This document shows, in pieces, positions 25,617-31,954 of a DNA stretch of 33,486 nucleotides. Under the pieces are notes generated by a model. The model worked only from the letters and a program-made list of their open reading frames with translations, ran no database searches and was not told the DNA's origin. The position numbers and the translations under genes were made by a program. The stretch is taken from contig JALOCD010000044.1 in NCBI GenBank assembly GCA_023228025.1, positions 1-33,486 of the forward strand, written 5' to 3'. This stretch comes from Prolixibacteraceae bacterium. Lineage in GTDB: Bacteria; Bacteroidota; Bacteroidia; Bacteroidales; Prolixibacteraceae. The first letter of the stretch is position 1; every line of letters begins with the position of its first letter.

Positions 25617-25754
25617 TTATATCAAATTTGAGCAGTCATCGGCTGAACCTATTTTAGGTTTGCCAATGGAATACAACTGAGTATAATCGGCGGAAACACA
25701 CAAGGTCACCTCATCAATAGTGCCTATAATGTGTACGCGTGCATCTTTCTGCAT
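25617..25754 (-). CDS. Small ORF or gene fragment upstream of the Bro-N gene
   Basis: A 45-codon ORF (MQKDARVHIIGTIDEVTL...) ending 7 bases before the Bro-N start. The composition is protein-like, but I recognise no family; it may be the tail of a decayed gene or a chance ORF. The reading frame stays open upstream through a dispersed palindromic repeat, which argues that the upstream part is not coding. Confidence 0.25.
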   Translation of the reverse strand: MQKDARVHIIGTIDEVTLCVSADYTQLYSIGKPKIGSADDCSNLI

Positions 25755-25828
25755 CAATAATAAATATAACCAATTTGAATGAGAAAAAAGAAAATACTTG
25801 CGTTTTTTTTGATAGAAGCATTGGCGAC

Positions 25829-25865
25829 AGATTGCTTCTCCGCCAGCCGGCGGATCACAATGACG
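25829..25865. repeat. Dispersed GATTGCTTC...CAATGACG palindromic repeat
   Basis: AGATTGCTTC is followed by TCCGCC-AGCC-GGCGGA (25839-25854) and CACAATGACG. This is a member of a widespread intergenic repeat type with the frame GTCATTGCGA...GAAGCAATC and a changeable GC-rich stem. Confidence 0.75.
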
Positions 25866-25890
25866 TATCATTTTTTTGGAGGTGAGGGTA

Positions 25891-26232
25891 TTAGTGGCAA
25901 TCTATGGTATTTTCCCGGGTGTCAATGCAAAACTTTGTACCTTCAAAGAAGTCAAGTCCAAGAAGCCCGTTATAGTCGGAAAAAATACCCGTAATCTTTC
26001 TGGTGGGTCTGAAAGTCCCGGTATAAATCAACGTTATTTTGTCGAAATTCGAGGTTTTGTCCCTGCCGATGTAACAAACTTCTTTTTTGTCTTTGCTATG
26101 AAACAAAGGGATACCTGAAAGAACATCAATTTTGCTGTCGTCCATGATAGGATTTCCAAGCAAGACCCATTCATTCGGATAAAGGGCCTTAATCTCCGCA
26201 ATGTTTATTAATTGTCCCATTTTGAAATTCAT
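25891..26232 (-). CDS. Small conserved protein apparently fused to an aspartic-protease tail
   Basis: A 113-residue ORF. Residues about 5-75 (LINIAEIKALYPNEWVLLGN, then SGIPLFHSKDKKEVCYIGRD and LIYTG) match a small family of unknown function that, from memory, is often encoded beside a retropepsin-like aspartic protease. The last ~25 residues (NGLLGLDFFEGTKFCIDT) look like the C-terminal end of such a protease. The simplest reading is an in-frame deletion joining the first gene to the end of its partner, removing the catalytic part. M5 is an alternative start. A promoter-like TTG-20-CAAATTTG lies upstream on the minus strand. Family memory is not verified by a search. Confidence 0.5.
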   Translation of the reverse strand: MNFKMGQLINIAEIKALYPNEWVLLGNPIMDDSKIDVLSGIPLFHSKDKKEVCYIGRDKTSNFDKITLIYTGTFRPTRKITGIFSDYNGLLGLDFFEGTKFCIDTRENTIDCH

Positions 26233-26240
26233 TTACGGTA

Positions 26241-26271
26241 CAAATTTGCGGTTTTTATTGGTCATTGTCAA
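26241..26271 (-). promoter_or_regulatory. Promoter of the 113-residue ORF
   Basis: On the minus strand TTG (26269-26271), 20 bp, CAAATTTG (26241-26248), a near match to TAnnTTTG, about 9 bases before the predicted start codon. Confidence 0.4.
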
Positions 26272-26325
26272 TTAGGACGAGCATGAGCAATGATCAGCAG
26301 GGTATTCCATTATGCGATAATATTT

Positions 26326-26712
26326 TTATTCCGCGGAAATCCACGAGCCAAATTCAAAAGCAATGTCTTTATGCGCAAAAGTTCCACTGCCATATCTTCC
26401 TGCTTTTGAAATTATCCCCACTGCATTGGTCTTTTCAATCCATTGTCTGGACGACAAAACAAATCCATTGCTTCCACTCTCATTTTTAATGTTACTGAAT
26501 TCCGTAACATTAAAAATTGGGTTGTTCATTTTTTTCCACAGCCCCACGAATTCAACTGTATATCGGGTACTTAGCCCATGTGAAATGACCAGACCGGTAG
26601 TTTCGGCATTTTTAAAGCTGGCCATATCCGTTAATGAGATATAGTCGTCACTATTCTGTGAGTAAAGGACAATTTCAAAACTTTCCACTTTTATTGTTTG
26701 CTTCTTTGTCAT
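26326..26712 (-). pseudogene. Truncated KilA-N domain gene
   Basis: 128 codons covering only the N-terminal KilA-N domain: YISLTDMASFKN, the WKKMNNPIFN segment, the SSRQWIEKTNAVGIISKAGRYG segment, and FAHKDIAFEFGSWISAE at the stop. Relatives continue after FGSWLSPEF for roughly another 120-150 residues (LYLI..EFQRLK), all missing here; the frame ends abruptly and the following bases show no continuation in another frame that I can find. KilA-N binds DNA and is typical of phage and mobile-element proteins. It could still make a small DNA-binding peptide, but decay is more likely. Confidence 0.65.
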
Positions 26713-26789
26713 TTGCGCTCATTCAAGGTCTTACATAAATTTACCCAATTTTACGATCAAAAACGAATTCCCCCCGACAAATCTTCAGG

Positions 26790-27116
26790 TAGGGTCGCAC
26801 GGCCGTGCGGCTCATTTGTCTTACAAAGCCACCCCGTACAGCCGCCCGGGTGGGCGGCTCCTCAACATTTCAGCTATGATCTTCTTGGCGCAGCTCCAAC
26901 ATTGCTGCCACCATCTTCGTGACTCTTCTTTGAACTCCCATGCATTTCAGCAACAATCTTCAAAGCCTGCAAAGAACTTTAACAACATTTAAGCTATTTC
27001 CTCGAAGGGATGCCCGCCTTCTGTGTCAAAATGAAATATTTCCAAAAGAGCCGCCCGCCAGGCGGCTGTACAACATTGTATGCTCACATCAGGGAGGCGT
27101 CCACCAGACGCCTCTA
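26790..27116. repeat. Cluster of four GC-rich hairpin repeats in similar frames
   Basis: Unit 1: CGCACGGCCGTGCG palindrome (26796-26809) after GTAGGGT. Unit 2: AGCCGCCC-gggt-GGGCGGCT (26840-26859) after CCGTAC. Unit 3: AGCCGCC-cgcca-GGCGGCT (27049-27067) followed by GTACAACAT, which is unit 2 in the opposite orientation. Unit 4: GAGGCGTC-cacca-GACGCCTC (27094-27114) followed by TAC. Outer TAC/GTA trinucleotides recur while the stems vary. This is a dispersed palindromic family without an encoded protein. Confidence 0.75.
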
Positions 27117-27410
27117 CGCAAAAAATTCCATGTTGATTTGTATGGCTAAATCTGTAATTGCCTTGGAGTAGGGGATCGGCTTGGATCGCCATTCCCTATT
27201 GGGTTTAGCGTGCGCTTGCAGCTTTTCCTGTTTAAATATTTGCGTAAACATTCAGAATGAAGGCATTTTTTCTTGCTGCTTCAAATATTAATTTATATGT
27301 TTGGTAGCCTAAACAAAATAACCGGATGTTCTCAAACGCTTTTACCTGATTAAAATATAGACAAATCTGATGCATCTCTTTAAAAAAACTATCAAAAATC
27401 TGACCGTTAT

Positions 27411-27446
27411 CATATCAACACACCTCAAAATGGATATGTTGATATG
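27411..27446. promoter_or_regulatory. 10-bp perfect inverted repeat upstream of the nuclease gene
   Basis: CATATCAACA, 16-base spacer, TGTTGATATG. Position suits an operator for the downstream gene; alternatively the end structure of a mobile segment. Confidence 0.45.
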
Positions 27447-27539
27447 GTTTTGTTTAATATAGCGGTCATGCCATTGGGCATCGCAACTTGAAACTTAACT
27501 TTGACAATGAAACGATTATAAACTAAAAAATAAAAAACC

Positions 27540-28619
27540 ATGGACTTCAAAGACCTAATCAAACAAATCGGTGACAGAGTTTTAAAACTTAAAGACCAAA
27601 TTCATACGGAGGAAGCAACAAAGAACGCTTTCATTATGCCATTTTTACAAGCATTGGGTTATGATGTTTTTAATCCACTCGAAGTTGTACCGGAATTTAT
27701 ATCTGACATTGGCCTTAAAAAAGGAGAGAAAATTGATTATGCAATTTTCAAAGATGGTGCTCCAACAATCCTAATTGAATGCAAACACTGGGCACAAAAT
27801 TTAAGCATTCACGATGGACAGCTTTTGCGTTACTTTCATGTTTCTAAAGCAAAATTTGGATTGCTTACGAACGGAATTACTTACCGCTTTTATTCAGACT
27901 TGGTAGATGCTAATAAGATGGATGAAAAACCATTTTTGGAATTTAATATTTCAGAGATCAAAGACACCCAAATTGAAGAGCTTAAAAAGTTTCACAAAAC
28001 AATATTTGACGCTGAAAGCATTGTAAACACTGCCAGTGAGTTGAAATATATAAATGAGTTAAAACAGCTCTTTCAGCAAGAGCTAAATAATCCTTCACCT
28101 GAATTTGTAAAACATTTTGCACGTCAAGTTTACCCGACTTCGGTAACCTCAAAAGTTTTAGAGCAATTCACAACTTTAACTAAGCGATCAGTTCAGCAAC
28201 ATATCAGCGACTTAATCACTGAACGACTAAAGACTGCATTGACAAAAGAAGACGAAGCGACTAAAGAGCAAGAAGCAATTCAAGCAGAACAGACAAAAGT
28301 TGAAGAGAATAAAGTTGTTACTACCGAAGAAGAGTTAGAAGGTTTTATGATTGTAAAAACAATTTTACGTCAAAAGATAAGCGTATCGAGGATTTCACAC
28401 AGAGACGCGCAATCATATTTTGCAATCTTATTGGACGATAACAACCGCAAGACAATTTGTCGACTTTATCTAAATGGCAGCAAGAAATATTTGGCAATTC
28501 TCGACGATCAGAAAAAGGAAATTAAAAAGGAAATATTGACATTGGACGATATTTTCAACCATTCGGAAACACTATTGAAAATTGCCGAGAGCTACGATAA
28601 ATTAAAGGAAAAAGCTTGA
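27540..28619 (+). CDS. Stand-alone HsdR_N-type restriction nuclease-like protein
   Basis: A 359-residue protein whose N-terminal ~150 residues match the type I restriction HsdR_N nuclease fold (PD-(D/E)XK): D66 in KIDYAIF, E80 and K82 in LIECKHW, plus TEEATKNAFIMPFLQALGYD in front. No helicase motor, HsdM or HsdS follows. The middle (about 225-265) is a Lys/Glu/Gln-rich probable coiled coil; the C-terminal part (about 266-355) has a strand-rich SYFAILLDDNNRKTICRLYL domain like that found after HsdR_N in similar stand-alone proteins. The gene is clearly more AT-rich than the core genes, which suggests transfer. A defence or mobile-element role is plausible, but the target is unknown. Confidence 0.7.
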   Translation: MDFKDLIKQIGDRVLKLKDQIHTEEATKNAFIMPFLQALGYDVFNPLEVVPEFISDIGLKKGEKIDYAIFKDGAPTILIECKHWAQNLSIHDGQLLRYFHVSKAKFGLLTNGITYRFYSDLVDANKMDEKPFLEFNISEIKDTQIEELKKFHKTIFDAESIVNTASELKYINELKQLFQQELNNPSPEFVKHFARQVYPTSVTSKVLEQFTTLTKRSVQQHISDLITERLKTALTKEDEATKEQEAIQAEQTKVEENKVVTTEEELEGFMIVKTILRQKISVSRISHRDAQSYFAILLDDNNRKTICRLYLNGSKKYLAILDDQKKEIKKEILTLDDIFNHSETLLKIAESYDKLKEKA

Positions 28620-28945
28620 CAAATCACGAAGCACTAACCGGCAACAGCAACTACCCGCAAACGCGGTAGCCGTGTTTTTCGGTGCGTATCTTTCTGCTCA
28701 GGCAGCTTACCGGCTTGACAGGAAATCGTCCACAATCCTCCTCTGCGTGTAGCTTCCAACGCTATGGCCAAGGTTAAGAAATGGCACAGCGTACAGATAC
28801 AAGAATTAGCGACAATTCGGGTTTTACACTTTTTGATAGTAATTCCCTTCTGACAAGAGACTAAAATAATAAGTGGAGTCCAGCCACCACTCAAAAAACG
28901 GGGCGAAACCGAAAAGCCTAACGAGTAGGACAAAATAAAAATAGT
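28620..28945. other. 326-bp gene-free interval with a bulged hairpin
   Basis: Nothing coding. CTACCCGC-AAAC-GCGGTAG (28656-28674) forms a hairpin with one extra C on the left arm, followed after CCGTG by TTTTT, so it may terminate the nuclease gene. The GCACTAACCGGCAAC before it and the following TTACCGGC look like boundary repeats seen around single-gene insertions, but this is only an impression. Confidence 0.4.
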
Positions 28946-29347
28946 ATGGAAACGACAAACGAAAATCCAAATGTTCCAAAACAAAGGCACGGGTGTGTGA
29001 CCGCATGGCTAATTTTAATGATTGTAGCCAATTCACTGTCTGCCGGTTTGTATCTTTTTGCCAGGGAAATGGTTACAAAGAGTTTACCGGGTGAAGTCTC
29101 AACACCAATGATCATTTTATTGGGGATACTGGCAATCGGAAACATTGTTTTTTCTGTTATGCTTTTTCAATGGAAGAAACTTGGATTTTGGGGATTTGTC
29201 GTAACAACAGCCGGAGCGCTGATTATCAACTTAACCATTGGCTTAGGCGTTGGACAATCATTGTTCGGATTGGCCGGTATCGCTATATTGTACGGGGTTT
29301 TCCAAATCAAACAAGGCAACTTTACCGCCTGGGAGAATTTAGAATAA
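28946..29347 (+). CDS. Small integral membrane protein of unknown function
   Basis: A 133-residue protein with a short charged N-terminus (about 15 residues) and four hydrophobic segments: about 17-37 (CVTAWLILMIVANSLSAGLY), 54-76 (PMIILLGILAIGNIVFSVMLF), 81-101 (LGFWGFVVTTAGALIINLTI) and 104-121. The WKKLGFWGF and LAGIAILYGVFQIK segments recur in small Bacteroidota membrane proteins of unknown role. No partner gene is obvious. It sits alone between the bulged-hairpin interval and the TTTGAA repeat, with no terminator seen. Start at 28946 is supported by the hydrophilic leader typical of the family. Confidence 0.6.
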   Translation: METTNENPNVPKQRHGCVTAWLILMIVANSLSAGLYLFAREMVTKSLPGEVSTPMIILLGILAIGNIVFSVMLFQWKKLGFWGFVVTTAGALIINLTIGLGVGQSLFGLAGIAILYGVFQIKQGNFTAWENLE

Positions 29348-29366
29348 GCCAGCCCACCGGGAGAAG

Positions 29367-29572
29367 TTTGAAATGTTTGAAATGTTTTTTTGTTTGAAAT
29401 GTTAATTTACAGGAACATTTCAAATCCTTCAAACATTTCAAACCCTTCAAACATTTCAAACCCTTCAAACTATTCTTTGAACTCCCGGAATGCTACTTAA
29501 CGATTTTAGATTCTTCGAGGATCAAATCGTATTTGTACCCGTATCCGAAGTCTTTGTCGACGGCCACGACCA
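29367..29572. repeat. Left copy of a direct duplication: TTTGAA repeat plus 3' end of an NrfJ-like gene
   Basis: First half (29367-29474): units TTTGAAATG and their complement CATTTCAAA/CCCTTCAAA, forming a long inverted repeat. Second half (29475-29572): on the minus strand it encodes DKDFGYGYKYDLILEESK-IVK-stop, nearly the same as the last ~25 residues of the gene at 31110-31838. Hand alignment of 29463-29568 with 31078-31183 gives about 14 differences in 106 bases. Confidence 0.8.
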
Positions 29573-29575
29573 CCC
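29493..29575 (-). pseudogene. 3' remnant of an NrfJ-like lipoprotein gene
   Basis: The minus strand reads VVVAVDKDFGYGYKYDLILE, then ESKIVK and TAG at 29493-29495. Only about 27 codons remain; upstream the sequence changes to the AlbA_2 fragment. A relic of a second copy of the 31110-31838 gene, diverged at several codons. Confidence 0.7.
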
Positions 29576-30069
29576 GCAGTTTATTGAAGGGGCAGTTTTC
29601 AAAACCATTATTCCTTTGGATGAATCCCTAACTGATACTTTAATTGAGAAAGATGCTGTAAATGATACTTTAAATTCATCTGATAAGATAAATGATGCTC
29701 TAACTGATACTTTGAGTGATAATGGTGCTGTTGTTGATGCTGTAAATGATACTTTAAATCCGGCTTATAGGATAAATGATGCTGTAACTGACAAGATAAA
29801 TGAAGCGATAAAACAAAAGATATCAAACCAATATAAAAAACCTGTTCAGGAAAAACTAGTCAAACTCACACTGTTGATTTATCAGAATTCTTTATTAAAA
29901 GCAGAAGAATTGGCTATTATCATATCTGTATCTATTCCTACAATTAAACGATACCTTAAAATACTGAAAAACATTCAATGTTACAGAGCAACCCAAATCA
30001 CGTAAAGAGGGTGGATATAGGCTCACGCAAAATTTCCAATCAGAAATAGAAAAATTTAAAGCAAAATAA
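29571..30069 (+). pseudogene. AlbA_2-type transcriptional regulator remnant with NDTLN repeats
   Basis: The frame that begins at 29490 reads about 27 codons through the antisense of the NrfJ-like remnant and then enters real protein sequence: PQFIEGAVFKTIIPLDE, the typical strand after the AlbA_2 (ATP-binding, 'RecG-like') regulator core. Next come imperfect repeats (NDTLN..DKINDALTDTL..NDTLN..RINDAVTDKI), then a winged-helix segment (LTLLIYQNSLLKAEELAIIISVSIPTIKRYLKIL). The open frame stops at 30005, but the +1 frame continues from 29980 as a likely true C-terminus (KEGGYRLTQNFQSEIEKFKAK) to TAA at 30067-30069, so one base was probably gained near 29979. The N-terminal ~350 residues expected in the family are missing. 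Confidence 0.7.
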
Positions 30070-30194
30070 CAACAAATATACTGGCAGCAAAAATGTCGTC
30101 CTTTGGGTCCATGGCAGACTTTAGAGGCTCAAGAATCTCTCTGCCCAACAATAGTCAAAATCTAAACCTCACTATCAATCAAAATCAATTAAAG

Positions 30195-30986
30195 ATGAAA
30201 CAAAGGATTTTTCTGGCATTCTTCATCGCAACTATCTCAATAATGACTTGCGCTCAAAAACCAGACCTAGGCCAACCTGATGTTAATTTCAAAGATATTG
30301 AGAAGAATTATATGCAATGGTGGACTTATCACTACAACAATATCATATTGTCATCCAATTTTATCGCGATAGACGATTCATCGAAAATAATCGGTAAAGG
30401 GGAGTTCCTGAAGAAGCTAACATCCGGGGATTTTATCCCGCTAAAACTAATATCAGAAGACAGTATCGCCCGTTATAAACTTTTTAAACTAGACCAAACC
30501 TCGGATGCGGATATAAGAAGTACTATTAAAAACACTTAATTTACTGAATATGCGCACTTTATAATGGAAGACAAAAACTTCCCCAAGTTTGATTTTAAGG
30601 ATTTAAACGGAATTGAATACAACAACGAAAATACGAAAGACAAAATTGTAATTCTGAAATGCTGGTTTATTGCTTGCAAAGCGTGTGTTGCTGAATTTCC
30701 AGAACTGAATGAACTTGTGCTAAAATATCCAAATCGCGATGATATTGTCTTTGTTAGTCTGGCATTGGATTCGAAAGAAAAATTAAATCAGTTCTTATCT
30801 CAAAAAGTCTTCAACTATGCCACTGTTGCTGACCAAAAGCAGTTTATAAACAATGAATTAGGCACAAATTCATACCCAACCCATCTGATTGTAGACAGAA
30901 GTGGGAAAATATATAAAGTCGTAAATCGTGCCGGGGAAATGATTTCAGCGTTAAAGGATCAAGAATTTCTTAACGCAAATAAATGA
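30195..30986 (+). pseudogene. TlpA/thioredoxin-like lipoprotein gene split by an in-frame TAA
   Basis: Two ORFs lie in the same frame: 30195-30539 (from MKQRIFLAFFIATISIMTCAQ) and 30564-30986. Only the TAA at 30537-30539 separates them, and the intervening codons (FTEYAHFI) are in frame. Joined, they make a ~263-residue protein of a known Bacteroidota type: an N-terminal export signal with possible lipid-modified Cys, a ~100-residue leader domain, and a C-terminal thioredoxin fold with CWFIACKACVAEFP (redox CxxC = CKAC), VFVSLALDS and the cis-proline in SYPTHLIVD. As sequenced, the redox part would lack any export signal, so the product is probably inactive. A sequencing error at the stop is the alternative. 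Confidence 0.75.
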
Positions 30987-31000
30987 CCATACCCAATAAG

Positions 31001-31190
31001 TTTGAAGGGTTTGAATAGTTTAAAAAGTTTGAAATGTTCCTGTATGTTAACATTTCAAACTAAAAAAACATTTCAAACCCTTCAAACTATTCGATAGACT
31101 CCCGGAAAGCTACTTCACCAATTTGGATTCTTCGAGAATCAGATCGTATTTGTATCCGTATCCGAAGTCTTTGTCGATTGCCAGAACGCC
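31001..31190. repeat. Right copy of the direct duplication
   Basis: TTTGAAGGGTTTGAA and complementary CATTTCAAACCCTTCAAAC units (31001-31090), followed by the 3' end of the intact NrfJ-like gene. Same orientation as the left copy; together they flank 29573-31000. Confidence 0.8.
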
Positions 31191-31838
31191 CTCCAAAGTT
31201 ACGACTGTACCAACGGCAACGGTTTCCATTGTGGTGATGGTCAAATCGTAGGAGCCATTGGATTCAGATCCATCCTGCAGGTGGATCCAGTTTTTGCTCA
31301 TGATCTCAGGACTGAACTTAACCACCTGACCCGTAACTTTCACCTTTTTACCGGCATAGTTTGCCTTGTTGGCAAAGAGATCGGCCAGTTTTATTGCGCC
31401 GACTACCGGCTCAACCTTGATGCCATCCACTTTATCAACCGATTGCCTGCCTTTGGTGGTGAGGGGAGCCTGGACTTTCTCCTGGATAGGCTGGTCACTG
31501 AATTCCTGGATAAACTGAATCGATTCGAAGTTACGGTTGAGCTCTTTGCTTTGGAAATTTTTCATTTCCATGCCAACATTGTAATAGTAAGTTTTACCCT
31601 TCTCGGCTTCAAAACGTGATACGGCTGCCCAATACTCATTTCCTCCTTCGGTTAAAAGCAGGTAGGTGTATTTACTCGTTTGAATTACATCCTTGGCTAC
31701 AACCGTGTGCGTAGCTGACGCAACAGGTGCTGCCATTGAAGTGTGATCGGATGGTTTATTTTCGGTTTTTTTGACTTTGGCATTGTTACAACCTGCTAAC
31801 AGGGCCAACGAAATGACTAAATAGGAGATAGACTTCAT
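31110..31838 (-). CDS. NrfJ-like OB-fold lipoprotein
   Basis: A 242-residue exported lipoprotein. The start at 31838 (MKSISYLVISLALLAGC) gives a proper signal with lipobox LAGC; the in-frame ATG ten codons upstream would spoil it and lies in heptad repeats. Residues about 50-125 match the NrfJ-type OB domain (VIQTSKYTYLLLTEGGNEYWAA ... GMEMKNFQSKELNRNFESIQFI). Residues about 150-242 form a second OB/tRNA_anti-like domain (KVKVTGQVVKFSPEIMSKNWIHLQDG ... GTVVTLEGVLAIDKDFGYGYKY). NrfJ-like proteins occur near multihaem cytochrome genes; here ccsA lies 117 bp upstream on the same strand. It may bind periplasmic ligands or metals; the exact role is unknown. A 3' fragment of a second copy lies at 29493-29575. 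Confidence 0.75.
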   Translation of the reverse strand: MKSISYLVISLALLAGCNNAKVKKTENKPSDHTSMAAPVASATHTVVAKDVIQTSKYTYLLLTEGGNEYWAAVSRFEAEKGKTYYYNVGMEMKNFQSKELNRNFESIQFIQEFSDQPIQEKVQAPLTTKGRQSVDKVDGIKVEPVVGAIKLADLFANKANYAGKKVKVTGQVVKFSPEIMSKNWIHLQDGSESNGSYDLTITTMETVAVGTVVTLEGVLAIDKDFGYGYKYDLILEESKLVK

Positions 31839-31847
31839 GGTATGATA

Positions 31848-31931
31848 ATTATGAGTTATGAGATACAAGTTATGAGATATAAGTTATGAGTTATGAGTTA
31901 TGAGTTATGAGTTATGAGACATGAGACATGA
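31848..31931. repeat. TTATGAG heptad repeat array between ccsA and the NrfJ-like gene
   Basis: About eleven imperfect 7-base units (GAGTTAT, GAGATAT, GAGACAT, AAGTTAT). Same family as 2364-2410. Confidence 0.85.
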
Positions 31932-31954
31932 ATGGGGATTGAGAAGTGGATTAA

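Larger units (their letters stand above)
26713..27539. other. 827-bp gene-free interval with palindromic hairpins
   Basis: No ORF with recognisable content. Its middle part holds four GC-rich hairpins (listed separately). Near the right end, CATATCAACA (27411-27420) and TGTTGATATG (27437-27446) form a perfect 10-bp inverted repeat about 95 bp before the nuclease gene, a plausible operator. The rest is AT-rich and unremarkable. Confidence 0.6.

Noticed and set aside
25755..25871. Upstream part of the 84-codon minus-strand ORF
   Set aside because: It crosses the dispersed GATTGCTTC...CAATGACG repeat and is not likely to be coding.
26790..27116. CRISPR array
   Set aside because: The repeats are palindromic units in both orientations at irregular spacing, without regular spacers or cas genes.
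30093..30194. Earlier start of the TlpA-like ORF
   Set aside because: The first 34 codons do not look like a signal; the ATG at 30195 opens directly into an export signal.
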